Virus record (IMG/VR): IMGVR_UViG_3300043313_002408
Span: 1-21,528 of that record
Origin: a virus
Strand: one strand, 5' to 3'
Length of the DNA: 21,528 nucleotides
Below are positions 1 through 6,409 of the stretch, piece by piece. The stretch's first letter is position 1; each line of letters opens with the position of its first letter. The position numbers and the translations under genes are program-made. Below the pieces are notes generated by a model. It was not told where the DNA came from. It was given only the letters and a program-made list of their open reading frames with translations, and did no database searches.

Positions 1-520
1 CGACGTCGAAGGCCATCGGCATCGGCGTCGGGGCGATCGGCTGGCCGGTCGCGTAGTCGAACCCGGGCAGCCCCTGGTTCGGGTAGTTGCCGCCACCCGG
101 TCCCCACGGCGAATCGGGGAGCCCACCGGGCAGCCCCTGGCCGGGACGGCCACCGCCACCGGGAAGTCCTTGGCCGGGCCGGTTGCCGGGCCCCCACGGG
201 GAGTCGGGCAGGCCACCGGGCAGACCCTGGTCGGGGCGTCCGAACCACGGCAGATCCTGATCCGGTCGACCGCCCTGGCCGGGGAGTCCCTGACCGGGAC
301 GGCCACCGCCGCCGGGCAGACCCTGTCCGGGGTGTCCGTAGCCGGGGAGTCCTTGGTCCGGTCGTCCGTAGCCCGGCAGCCCCTGGTCCGGGCGTCCGCC
401 GAAGTACGGGGGCAGGCCCTGATCGGGACGCCCACCCTGACCCGGCAGCGAGTTGTCCGGGAAGCCCGGCCACGCCCAGTCGTCGACCCACGCACGCACT
501 GTCACGTATTGGAAGCTCAT
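1..520 (-). CDS. Pro/Gly-rich GLPG-repeat protein, partial (runs off left edge)
   Basis: The gene starts at ATG 520 behind an excellent Shine-Dalgarno (CAAAGGAGACAG) and stays open to base 1, so at least 173 residues are present and the C-terminus is missing. After a short unique start (MSFQYVTVRAWVDDWAW) the protein is about ten imperfect copies of a unit close to RPDQGLPGYG, with variants HPGQGLPGGGG, RPDQDLPWFG and two longer copies carrying GLPDSPWGPG. It has no Cys and no membrane helix. Such repeats should be extended and disordered or collagen-like, as in some phage fibre or decoration proteins, but no function can be assigned. It is the last gene of the leftward block visible here. 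Reading frame and start are certain; the role is unknown. Confidence 0.85.
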   Translation of the reverse strand, partial: MSFQYVTVRAWVDDWAWPGFPDNSLPGQGGRPDQGLPPYFGGRPDQGLPGYGRPDQGLPGYGHPGQGLPGGGGRPGQGLPGQGGRPDQDLPWFGRPDQGLPGGLPDSPWGPGNRPGQGLPGGGGRPGQGLPGGLPDSPWGPGGGNYPNQGLPGFDYATGQPIAPTPMPMAFDV

Positions 521-586
521 CTGTCTCCTTTGGTTGGGATTGCTGAGAGGGGGGCTGGCGCACCGTAGTCCGGACAGGCGGCGGGA

Positions 587-865
587 TCAGTCGTCGCCGA
601 GCAGGTCATCGGTCGGGATCAGAGCGAGCACACCAGCGAGCGCCGCGGCGACCCCGGACACGGCGGCGAACACGAGGGCGAGCATGCTCATGTTCGCCAC
701 GAACGTCACCGAGCCGAGCCAGTGGCGGCTCGCAGCCATCCACCAGATGACGCACGAGGCGATGAGCATGAGCATGTTGACGACGATCGCGGTGATCGCC
801 ACCGGCAGAGCGAGGCGGCGGATCAGGGCGACCATCGACTGCGAGTGTGGCCTGGTGCGCGGCAC
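587..865 (-). CDS. Small two-helix membrane protein
   Basis: A 92-residue protein with two hydrophobic stretches, around residues 17-42 (LALPVAITAIVVNMLMLIAS) and 52-84 (VTFVANMSMLALVFAAVSGV and following), ending in an acidic tail (PTDDLLGDD). It would be an inner-membrane hairpin protein. The GTG start directly abuts the upstream stop (TGA then GTG), which suggests translational coupling because no good ribosome site is visible. An internal ATG at residue 11 (position 835) is an alternative start and would keep both helices. Small two-helix proteins in phage genomes can be holins, but there is no lysin beside it in the window, so holin is only one possibility. Confidence 0.7.
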   Translation of the reverse strand: MPRTRPHSQSMVALIRRLALPVAITAIVVNMLMLIASCVIWWMAASRHWLGSVTFVANMSMLALVFAAVSGVAAALAGVLALIPTDDLLGDD

Positions 866-1066
866 TCACAGGGGATGCTCGATGCGCCAAGTGGCGAGTT
901 GGTCTTCAGGCACGTAGATCTCGGCAGGGGTGTCGTCGAGCCACTCGATGTCGCCGGTCGGCACAAGGTGGAATCGCCTGCCGTTCATCCACACTCCGTC
1001 GGGGATGCGGGTCACCTCGGCGATGTGATCGGCGACCCCGTCGACGCGCTTGATGGCGACGATCAT
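866..1066 (-). CDS. Small conserved phage protein, unknown function
   Basis: A 66-residue protein beginning MIVAIKRVDGVADHIAE and containing WMNGRRFHLVPTGDIEWLDDTP. ATG 1066 overlaps the stop of the upstream gene by 4 bp (ATGA), so this start is preferred over longer readings whose N-terminus is an arginine-rich out-of-frame shadow of the neighbour. The composition (beta-prone, Trp-containing, acidic end) suggests a small beta-fold domain. It sits in a run of four coupled small genes. Function unknown. Confidence 0.75.
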   Translation of the reverse strand: MIVAIKRVDGVADHIAEVTRIPDGVWMNGRRFHLVPTGDIEWLDDTPAEIYVPEDQLATWRIEHPL

Positions 1067-1284
1067 TCGTCGAGCCAGACGATGCGGGTCTGGCCGCCGT
1101 GGCCGTGGACGTGCTCGACGGATTCGATGCCCCGCTCGTAGTGCACGACCGATGACGGCCACTGGCTGACCCAGTGGAGGACGGCCACGTCGTCGGAGAA
1201 CAGGATGCCCTCGGCGACGATGCCAGTTCCAGACACGCCGGTGACATCCACATCCCGATGAAGCTCAAACCTTCTGGCGGTCAC
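1063..1284 (-). CDS. GVSGTGIVAEG-family small protein
   Basis: A 73-residue protein: MTARRFELHRDVDVTGVSGT, then GIVAEGILFSDDVAVLHWVS, then a C-terminal GIESVEHVHGHGGQTRI and WLDE. I recognise this pattern (RD-D-TGVSGTG-VAEG, a W-S-WPSS-V segment, IESVE-HGH-G-TRI) from many short actinobacterial and actinophage proteins of unknown function. The GTG start at 1284 overlaps the upstream stop (GTGA). Both flanks are coupled by 4-bp overlaps. Probably a small cytoplasmic beta protein; no catalytic motif is visible. Confidence 0.8.
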   Translation of the reverse strand: MTARRFELHRDVDVTGVSGTGIVAEGILFSDDVAVLHWVSQWPSSVVHYERGIESVEHVHGHGGQTRIVWLDE

Positions 1285-1460
1285 GGTGCCTGCCGATACG
1301 TGACGGGCCGGTCGTACTCGGCGGCGAGTCCGAGGGCGTTGCGGTAGTTGATGCACGACTGGCGGCAGGGGATCAGCGTCAGCGTGTTGGTTCCGTCGAT
1401 GACGGCGCAGTGCAGGATGCAGCCGCACGGCAGGACGGTGTCGGGCGGGATGTCGCTCAT
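1281..1460 (-). CDS. 59-aa Cys-containing small protein
   Basis: ATG 1460 overlaps the upstream stop (ATGA) and its own stop overlaps the next GTG (GTGA), so it fits exactly between two coupled genes. The 59 residues carry CGC, then C at residue 18 and C-x3-C (PCRQSC), then a C-terminal stretch NALGLAAEYDRPVTYRQAP. The spacing of five Cys suggests metal binding or a disulfide cluster, but it matches no family I can name. Confidence 0.75.
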   Translation of the reverse strand: MSDIPPDTVLPCGCILHCAVIDGTNTLTLIPCRQSCINYRNALGLAAEYDRPVTYRQAP

Positions 1461-1651
1461 CCGATCCCCGTCGTCGCGTCGACCAGTTGGCGGAGCTGCT
1501 CTTTGGTGATGAGCAGCGTGACCGTCGCGGTGGCGGGCTGATCGAGGCCGAACTGCACTTCGATCTCCGACCAGTTCTCGTCGGGCAGGCCGAGGATCTC
1601 GGTGACCCGCCAGGCGGTGTTCGGTTCGCGCTTGAGGAAGACGGCGCTCAC
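1457..1651 (-). CDS. Small hypothetical protein in coupled cluster
   Basis: A 64-residue protein starting at GTG 1651, overlapping the stop of the glycosyltransferase gene (GTGA). The sequence MSAVFLKREPNTAWRVTEIL leads into WSEIEVQFGLDQPATATVTL and ITKEQLRQLVDATTGIG, alternating predicted beta strands with a final helix. A longer reading from 1714 would only add an out-of-frame copy of the glycosyltransferase C-terminus. Function unknown; its position suggests co-translation with the glycosyltransferase. Confidence 0.75.
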   Translation of the reverse strand: MSAVFLKREPNTAWRVTEILGLPDENWSEIEVQFGLDQPATATVTLLITKEQLRQLVDATTGIG

Positions 1652-2598
1652 TGCGTCACCGTGCTCAGCGCGGCGGAGATCATCTCGCGCAGGTCGTCGA
1701 ACGCTCCGCCCCACGCGTCAGGACTCGTTGTGTACACGGTCTGGTCGGTGCGCCGTTCGGCTTCCATGAACATCGTCACGGCGCGTTCGCTGTCGCCTGC
1801 CTTGAGCGCCAGGCGGGCCAGGTCGACCCACGGCTCGCGTCGTTCGGGGGCTTCGCCGACCGCCTTCCACAGCCACCGCTCGGGGATGTAGTCGATCGCC
1901 GCGAGGATGCGGTAGGCCTCGCATCTTTCTGCGCCCCATCCGTCGGGCAATGCAAGGAATCGGGACATCGCTTCCCTACAACCGTCCCAGTCGCCCGAGT
2001 ACCAAAGTTCCCTTGCGTAGTAGAAGGCCATCCGGTGGTCGCCGGGGTACTCCACCGTCGCCGCGCCGAGGACCATCAAGTTGGACAAGTGGTGGCTGCG
2101 CCGCTCCGGGGGTGAGCTGTGCTCGACGATCAGGCCGGGCAAGTCACGCGCCGCCGCCGGGCCGAGGAGGATCTCGTGGGTCGGATACTTCCAGCGGAAC
2201 CCGCCGAAACGGTGGAGGTCGTCGCGCGTGATCTGGCTCCAAATGCCGCCGTTGTTGTGCACCCGGTAGCGATACCGCGGCACGTCAGGGTGGTAGGCGT
2301 CGTCGATCATCGCCCGCCACCCGTCGGGCAGTCGCTCGTCGGCGTCGAGCCGCAGATACAGGTCGGAGGGGAACAGCCCGTTGGCCAGCTGCAGCGCGGT
2401 GTTGCGCGCATCGTCGAAGCGGAACGGATCGGGTCGCGTCAGCATGTGCTCGATGCCGTGGACATGGAGCTCGTCATGGGTGCCGTCGAAGCTGCCGGTG
2501 TCCAACACGAAGCGGTGGTCGGCGTCACCGGTCGTCTCCGCCCACTCGGCGATGTTGGCCTCTTCGTCCTTGAAGATGGCATACACGCAGACCCTCAC
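1648..2598 (-). CDS. GT2-like glycosyltransferase with TPR-like C-terminus
   Basis: A 316-residue protein. The N-terminal GT-A domain begins MRVCVYAIFKDEEANIAEW and has the nucleotide-sugar motifs of family 2 glycosyltransferases: DTGSFDGT (33-40), RFDDARNTAL (60-69) and the metal-binding LRLDADE (82-88). The last ~100 residues contain helical repeats of TPR type (for example WVDLARLALKAGDSERAVTM). The GTG start at 2598 overlaps the stop of the HNH gene (GTGA), with GGGAAGGAAC just upstream; the in-frame extension to 2943 is an arginine-rich shadow and is rejected. Family knowledge: such enzymes transfer a sugar from a nucleotide donor to protein, glycan or modified DNA bases. The acceptor is unknown; virion glycosylation or glycosylation of hydroxymethylated DNA are both possible. 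Confidence 0.85.
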   Translation of the reverse strand: MRVCVYAIFKDEEANIAEWAETTGDADHRFVLDTGSFDGTHDELHVHGIEHMLTRPDPFRFDDARNTALQLANGLFPSDLYLRLDADERLPDGWRAMIDDAYHPDVPRYRYRVHNNGGIWSQITRDDLHRFGGFRWKYPTHEILLGPAAARDLPGLIVEHSSPPERRSHHLSNLMVLGAATVEYPGDHRMAFYYARELWYSGDWDGCREAMSRFLALPDGWGAERCEAYRILAAIDYIPERWLWKAVGEAPERREPWVDLARLALKAGDSERAVTMFMEAERRTDQTVYTTSPDAWGGAFDDLREMISAALSTVTQ

Positions 2599-3059
2599 AG
2601 CCACCACCAGTTCCTTCCCTTGACGACGTGATTGACCGTGGCCGGGAGGACGCCAAGCTCGCGGGCGATCACGGTCTGCTTGTCTCCGGCTGCGACTCGA
2701 CGGCGAATCATGTGGACGTCTTCCTCGGTGAGCTTGTGACGGACGTTGCGCTCGCCCCGAGGCGAGGTGCCGTGGGCAACCCTTCGGGCATGGTTGGGCT
2801 TCGGTGGTTCCCAGACAAGATGGCGCGGGTTGACGCACAAGGCGTTGCCGCAGGTGTGGCTCGCCTCCATGCCCGGAGGCCGCGGTCCGTTGCGCTCGAC
2901 ACAGGCGACGATGTGGGCGTAGGTCGTACGCCCGTTCCACCACACCGAGGCGTAGCCGGTGCTATTGGCGTACGGCCAGACGATGCACTCACGCGTCCTC
3001 GATCCCAGTGCATCCCGAAGGAACCCGGCGGCCTCTCCGTTGGGTGTCTTGTAGCCCAC
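2595..3059 (-). CDS. HNH endonuclease, terminase side
   Basis: A protein of about 154 residues with the HNH core EASHTCGNALCVNPRHL (H, Cys pair, then N-P-RH) followed by N-H-A-RR, and a C-terminal helix-turn-helix-like segment (KLTEEDVHMIRRRVAAGDKQ then TVIARELGVLPATVNHV). This is the layout of free-standing phage HNH homing-type nucleases: nuclease domain plus DNA-binding tail. The start is uncertain. A perfect -10 hexamer TATAAT lies at 3066-3071 and the GTG at 3059 begins 6 nt later, which would give a leaderless message; an in-frame GTG at 3077 is the alternative (160 aa). It shares the CPPG/RPPG-x-E-x-xH and CxNPRHLxW signatures with the HNH gene at 9057. Its place beside the terminase could also mean a packaging role, as for HNH proteins of cos phages. 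Confidence 0.85.
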   Translation of the reverse strand: MGYKTPNGEAAGFLRDALGSRTRECIVWPYANSTGYASVWWNGRTTYAHIVACVERNGPRPPGMEASHTCGNALCVNPRHLVWEPPKPNHARRVAHGTSPRGERNVRHKLTEEDVHMIRRRVAAGDKQTVIARELGVLPATVNHVVKGRNWWWL

Positions 3060-3065
3060 GCATGC

Positions 3066-3071
3066 ATTATA
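3066..3071 (-). promoter_or_regulatory. -10 element TATAAT, probably for leaderless HNH message
   Basis: The minus strand reads TATAAT followed by six bases and GTG. Spacing of 6-7 bp from a -10 box to the first base of a GTG or ATG is the hallmark of leaderless transcripts, which are common in actinobacteria. No recognisable -35 is seen at 16-18 bp. It gives the HNH gene a promoter independent of the terminase transcript. Confidence 0.5.
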
Positions 3072-3104
3072 CCGCACGCATAACGATCGCGTAGATCGTC
3101 AGCC

Positions 3105-3299
3105 TCACTTGGGCCCCTTCCCCGTGCCGTTGACCGCCTGGACGATGACGATGTGGTGGAAGTCGGCGGCGCAGCGCGACGCCGCGTCGGGGTCCATTCC
3201 GTCGTCGATCAGTTGTTGGCGATAGCCCAGCGTCGCCGCGCGGATCGGGGCCATGAACTCGTTGACCTTGTGCATCGCTTCGGTCAGTGGGTCACTCAT
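3105..3299 (-). CDS. Small helical protein downstream of terminase
   Basis: A 64-residue protein, MSDPLTEAMHKVNEFMAPIR followed by GYRQQLIDDGMDPDAASRCA and FHHIVIVQAVNG. ATG 3299 overlaps the terminase stop by 3 nt (ATGA arrangement); an upstream in-frame GTG at 3308 is less likely. The GYRQQLIDDG-x-x-x-xA segment is familiar from short proteins encoded immediately after terminase or in tail modules of actinophages, always without known function. Mostly alpha-helical by appearance. Confidence 0.75.
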   Translation of the reverse strand: MSDPLTEAMHKVNEFMAPIRAATLGYRQQLIDDGMDPDAASRCAADFHHIVIVQAVNGTGKGPK

Positions 3300-4726
3300 C
3301 GCGGCCACCCCGGCAGTCGTGGGTTCATCGGGTTCATCGGTCGTTGTCCTCCGAGGTGGCGGCGCGGCTGCTCAGGAACGCGTCGGAGTGAGCGGGGCAC
3401 GGCCACATCGGCTGCGGCGTTGCGCCCGAACAGGGCAGTGAAGCAGTGGACCAGCGCATCGACACGGTCGGGCGAGTCGCGGTCCTCGTAGGGCTGCCAC
3501 TCGGTCATCTGCTCCTCGAGATCGGGGAGCTTGCCGATGTGGTGCATCTTCGACTGCTCATACAGCCCGACGATCGGCTCGGCGCGCAGGGCCTTGCCGC
3601 GCCGCGAGCGGACCTCGATGACCCGCTTGGTGATCCCCGCCGAGCGCAGCGTCTGCTTGACCATGTCGCCGCCGTAGTTGGTCTCGACGACGATCGCATC
3701 GGCGTCGAACTCGTCGCACGCCGCGTCCACCGCCCGGGCCCACGCCAGCGGGCTCATCTTCCCGGAGCGGTCGGCCAGCACGTAGCCGTGGTCGATCACC
3801 GCGTCGATCCCACCGACGATGATCCCGGTCTCGTCGGACTTCTTGTTGGCCGTGCCCGCCGGGTCGACGCCGACCAGCACCCGGGTCAGCGTCAGCGGTG
3901 CTTCGGCCAGGCGGTGCGGTTCGATCAGCTCCCAGTTCCACAGCGCGCCCTCGACGTCTTCGAGGATCTCGCCATACAGCTCCTGACGCCCGAGGCGGGT
4001 GCCTTGGTAGCGGCGCAGAATGCGCTCGGCAAAGGACGGGGCGAGGTTCTCGATGTTGTCGTAGGTGCTCGCCCGGGCCAGGCGGGTGTCGGGCTCCTTG
4101 ATCAGCTCCTTGAGCCACGGACGGGGCTTGGGGGTGGACGTCGCCACGACCCGCGGCCGACGCCCGATGCGCAAGCCGAACATCAAGTTGTCCCACACGT
4201 CTTGGATCAAGGCGAAGTGGGCTGGCTCGTCGACCCACGCGTAGCCGTGCTCGGGACCACGCAGCCGGTCGGGCTCCTCGGCGGAGAAGACGTGCGCCTG
4301 AGCGCCGTTGGGCCACGTCAGGCGACGCTTGGAGGGTTCGTAGTTCGGGCGCATCCCCGGCGGAGCGATGGTCATCAGCCCGGATTCGCCTTCGATCATG
4401 ATGTCCCGGGCGTCAGGGCCGGTGGCCGCGACCAGGGCCAGGCGGTTGGTCACCTCGGTCATCCGGTGGGTGTACTCCGCCCCGGTGCGGGTCTTGCCCG
4501 ACCCACGCCCGGACAGCAGCAGCCACGTCACCCAGTCGTCGTCGGGCGGTGGGTGCTGGTCGGCGCGGGCGTGGTTCCACAGCCAGTCGTCGTGGGGCTT
4601 GCCGTTGCACCCGGCCTTGGGGCAGTAGAACGGCCGCCAGGTGTCGGTCTGGCGCTGGCGAAGCAGCTCCAGGGCCTTCTCCTGCGCTGCCGGGGTCCAG
4701 CGCTTGTAGGCGTCGATGTCGGTCAT
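3296..4726 (-). CDS. terL: Terminase large subunit (packaging ATPase and nuclease)
   Basis: A 476-residue protein, typical length for the family. The ATPase domain has Walker A SGRGSGKT (72-79), a Walker B region YAWVDE (162-167, D166 and E167) and the ATP-coupling stretch VVATSTPKP (193-201). The nuclease domain has the acidic triad of RNase H fold: D288 in VLVGVDPAG, E349 in AIVVETNYGGD, and D423 in SPDRVDALVH. The N-terminus carries a CPKAGC pair and WLWNHARADQ, which I associate with actinophage terminases. ATG 4726 overlaps the upstream stop (ATGA). It would dock on the portal (not in this window) to pump DNA into the prohead and cut the concatemer. Downstream lies a 64-aa gene rather than a portal, with an HNH gene and a glycosyltransferase next. 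Confidence 0.95.
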   Translation of the reverse strand: MTDIDAYKRWTPAAQEKALELLRQRQTDTWRPFYCPKAGCNGKPHDDWLWNHARADQHPPPDDDWVTWLLLSGRGSGKTRTGAEYTHRMTEVTNRLALVAATGPDARDIMIEGESGLMTIAPPGMRPNYEPSKRRLTWPNGAQAHVFSAEEPDRLRGPEHGYAWVDEPAHFALIQDVWDNLMFGLRIGRRPRVVATSTPKPRPWLKELIKEPDTRLARASTYDNIENLAPSFAERILRRYQGTRLGRQELYGEILEDVEGALWNWELIEPHRLAEAPLTLTRVLVGVDPAGTANKKSDETGIIVGGIDAVIDHGYVLADRSGKMSPLAWARAVDAACDEFDADAIVVETNYGGDMVKQTLRSAGITKRVIEVRSRRGKALRAEPIVGLYEQSKMHHIGKLPDLEEQMTEWQPYEDRDSPDRVDALVHCFTALFGRNAAADVAVPRSLRRVPEQPRRHLGGQRPMNPMNPRLPGWPR

Positions 4727-5055
4727 CGCGGCCCGACCAGTCCGGGGCCCGACAGCGTGGGGATGTCGTCGCGCTCGATGCCGTCGCAGGCCACCAGCGC
4801 GGTGGCCACCGCGGCCTTGACGTAGCCCTGCACGGACATCCCCCGGGCCTCGGCGCGACGGCGCAGCACGGACATCTCCGCCGGAGGGATGGGGAACGAG
4901 ATGTATCCCCACTTCGGGGCGGAGGCGATGGCCACGCTGCGCGCCACGCCCAACGCCCGCTTGCGCCACAGCCTGTCGCGCGGGGTGGTGTCCAACACCG
5001 CCAGGCGGGTCCGCACCCACGCGGCGATGGCCTCGTCGTCGACCGGGAGGCTCAC
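4723..5055 (-). CDS. RHH-type DNA-binding protein (coupled to terL)
   Basis: A 110-residue protein starting at GTG 5055, overlapping the previous stop (GTGA) and in turn overlapping terL (ATGA). Residues ~50-92 (YISFPIPPAEMSVLRRRAEA then RGMSVQGYVKAAVATALVAC) have the strand-helix-helix pattern of ribbon-helix-helix proteins: one alternating polar/hydrophobic strand, then two helices with a GMSVQGYV turn. The N-terminal half (EAIAAWVRTRLAVLDTTPRD) is helical. It may help DNA recognition in packaging or regulate the block; this is inference from fold and position. Confidence 0.75.
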   Translation of the reverse strand: MSLPVDDEAIAAWVRTRLAVLDTTPRDRLWRKRALGVARSVAIASAPKWGYISFPIPPAEMSVLRRRAEARGMSVQGYVKAAVATALVACDGIERDDIPTLSGPGLVGPR

Positions 5056-5537
5056 GACGCCTGCGCCTCGATGACCCCGGCAACCGGGGCTTCCATCGCC
5101 CGCAGGTCGACCGTGCCGACGGAGATGACGCTGGCCACCCAGGTGTCGATCTCGCTGACGGTCGGGTTGTGCACGATGACTTCCGTCGGGGCGTCCAGTC
5201 CATACAGGCGCACGTAGCGGTCGATCAGCTCGCGGGCCACCTTGACGGCCGGGAGGTGCTCGCCGTCGTCGGGGTTGGTCGCCTTGCCCCACACCGAGCG
5301 CAACAGCCGCTCGATGCGCGCCCCGGCTTCCGAGCGCATCCGGTCGCGGCCCGCCAGGTCGTCCCAGGCCCGAGCCTCCAGCGCGGTTTCGACGTGCTCA
5401 CGGGCGATCGCCGCGGAGGTCAGCCCCAGCGCATCGGCGATCTCGTCGTAGCCCGCCCCGGCCAGGCGCAGGGCCAGCGCAGCAGCCCCGGCACGGGGCA
5501 CCCGCGGCCGCTCGTCGGGGTTCTGACGCTCAGTCAT
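5052..5537 (-). CDS. HTH protein, candidate small terminase subunit
   Basis: A 161-residue protein. Residues ~22-58 form a helix-turn-helix of the type LAGAGYDEIADALGLTSAAI, followed by a helical stretch (ARIERLLRSVWGKATNPDDG), KVARELIDRYVRLYGLDAPT and a C-terminal tail. HTH plus central helices ending in IDRYVRLYGLDAPTE is a layout I know from small-terminase-like and HTH proteins just upstream of terL in actinophages. Family knowledge: TerS binds the packaging site and recruits TerL. It lies two genes upstream of terL, separated by a coupled RHH gene. ATG 5537 overlaps the upstream stop by 8 nt. The TerS assignment is plausible, not proven. Confidence 0.7.
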   Translation of the reverse strand: MTERQNPDERPRVPRAGAAALALRLAGAGYDEIADALGLTSAAIAREHVETALEARAWDDLAGRDRMRSEAGARIERLLRSVWGKATNPDDGEHLPAVKVARELIDRYVRLYGLDAPTEVIVHNPTVSEIDTWVASVISVGTVDLRAMEAPVAGVIEAQAS

Positions 5538-5850
5538 CGAACTCACGCACCCGCACCGCTGGCGACAGGCTCCCGGGGTTGCCGTGTCCGGACTCGGCAT
5601 GGGCTCGGGCCAACCCGAAGGTGTCCGCCTTGGCGTCTGTCTTGGCGGGCAGCCGCAGCGGGTCGGTCTCCAGGCTCTTGGGATGGAGCACCTCGTTGGA
5701 CTTGCCGGTCAGCTCCTTGGCCACGCACCAGCCGACGTAGTCGCTCATCGACCATCCCCGCCTGCGCGCCCGGGAGGCGACCTCGCGATATTCGTCGTAG
5801 GGCAGCCGCACGGTCATCTGGATGCGGTTGCCACGGTGCTGCATGGCCAT
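5530..5850 (-). CDS. RHH-type DNA-binding protein
   Basis: A 106-residue protein. Residues ~10-45 (IQMTVRLPYDEYREVASRAR then RRGWSMSDYVGWCVAKEL) match the ribbon-helix-helix pattern very well: strand QMTVRLP, helix DEYREVASRARRRG, turn, helix SMSDYVGWCVAKEL. The rest (EVLHPKSLETDPLRLPAKTD and beyond) is Pro-rich and likely flexible. ATG 5850 lies 14 nt after the previous stop; the second Met (5844) is an equally possible start. Probably a dimeric DNA binder acting as regulator or packaging accessory. Confidence 0.75.
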   Translation of the reverse strand: MAMQHRGNRIQMTVRLPYDEYREVASRARRRGWSMSDYVGWCVAKELTGKSNEVLHPKSLETDPLRLPAKTDAKADTFGLARAHAESGHGNPGSLSPAVRVREFDD

Positions 5851-5864
5851 TGACGCATCATGAC

Positions 5865-6251
5865 TCAGCGAGCCAGTCGCCAGACGCCATCCGTGCCGCG
5901 GACCGCGGCGCAGTCCAAGCATCGACGCATCCCCCCGTTGATCGGGGCCCACTTGGGATGAGCGCAGTTGCCCAGCCCGGGCGCAGCCGACGGAGCAGGC
6001 TCGTCGGCGCGCAGGACGTCGATCAGCTTGTCCCCGACCTCCTGGCGACGCTGCTGAATCGAACGTATGTTCGACTCACGTCCCATCCCAGGGAACGTCT
6101 GCTGGGCATCGCGCCACACCATCTCTTCGATCACGCTCGCTCTCGTCTGTCCCGGGGCCCGCAGCTCGTCGATGTGCGCCCAGGCATCCGGCGACAGCCG
6201 AACGGTGGCCTGCACAGCCTTCTTCGCGGGGTCCTTGAGTGGCCGAGCCAT
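5865..6251 (-). CDS. RHH regulator with C-terminal Cys/His motif; likely autoregulated
   Basis: A 128-residue protein: MARPLKDPAKKAVQATVRLS then PDAWAHIDELRAPGQTRASV give a ribbon-helix-helix domain in residues ~12-50, then a helical middle (SNIRSIQQRRQEVGDKLIDV), then C-x-H ... C-x-x-C (NCAHPKWAPINGGMRRCLDC), which could bind zinc. The start ATG 6251 is close behind a -10-like TAACGT with only 5 nt between, so a leaderless or very short-leader message is likely. The palindrome CGATTCGCGAATCG sits in the spacer upstream of that -10 and again 34 bp further upstream, which suggests that this protein represses its own promoter. Confidence 0.8.
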   Translation of the reverse strand: MARPLKDPAKKAVQATVRLSPDAWAHIDELRAPGQTRASVIEEMVWRDAQQTFPGMGRESNIRSIQQRRQEVGDKLIDVLRADEPAPSAAPGLGNCAHPKWAPINGGMRRCLDCAAVRGTDGVWRLAR

Positions 6252-6256
6252 GCCCC

Positions 6257-6262
6257 ACGTTA
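6257..6262 (-). promoter_or_regulatory. -10-like TAACGT for the RHH regulator
   Basis: On the minus strand GGGTAACGTGGGGCATG places TAACGT 5 nt before the ATG at 6251. The bases GGTAACG recur at 6285-6279, flanking the first palindrome as a direct repeat. No TTGnnn -35 is seen, so either an activator is needed or the match is weak. Confidence 0.35.
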
Positions 6263-6264
6263 CC

Positions 6265-6278
6265 CGATTCGCGAATCG
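6265..6278. promoter_or_regulatory. Palindromic operator, copy 1
   Basis: CGATTCGCGAATCG is a perfect 14-bp palindrome. It lies immediately upstream of the -10-like box of the RHH gene, inside what would be the -10/-35 spacer. A bound dimer would block transcription of 5865-6251 and the genes downstream, including terL. Confidence 0.6.
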
Positions 6279-6298
6279 CGTTACCAGCCCATCTTGAG

Positions 6299-6312
6299 CG
6301 ATTCGCGAATCG
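6299..6312. promoter_or_regulatory. Palindromic operator, copy 2
   Basis: Second identical copy of CGATTCGCGAATCG, centre-to-centre 34 bp from the first, about three helical turns, so two dimers would lie on nearly the same DNA face. It begins 2 bp after the stop of the 31-aa membrane peptide gene. I noticed no third copy in the window. Confidence 0.6.
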
Positions 6313-6313
6313 C

Positions 6314-6409
6314 TTAATCCCGCCATCCGGGCCACGCGAGGAACAAGGCGAAGACCACGATCAGGGTCCATCCAGCGAAGCTCTGGACGTAGGAGGGGAT
6401 GTAGTTCAC
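6314..6409 (-). CDS. 31-aa single-helix membrane peptide
   Basis: GTG 6409 overlaps the stop of the preceding gene (GTGA) and reads MNYIPSYVQSFAGWTLIVVF then ALFLAWPGWRD before TAA. One hydrophobic helix (about WTLIVVFALFLAW) is framed by aromatic residues and ends in a charged RD, typical of tiny membrane peptides. It fills the gap between the 56-aa gene and the palindromic operators. The exact overlap and hydrophobic pattern support it; the small size lowers certainty. Confidence 0.55.
   Translation of the reverse strand: MNYIPSYVQSFAGWTLIVVFALFLAWPGWRD

Noticed and set aside
453-1141. Plus-strand frames across the first kilobase
   Set aside because: They run antisense to the membrane protein, small coupled genes and repeat protein, and are Arg-rich or Ala-rich without motifs.
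3446-4825. Long plus-strand open frame of 459 codons opposite the terminase
   Set aside because: It is antisense to terL, has low-complexity Val/Gly/Arg/Leu composition and no motif; the minus strand has all terminase signatures.
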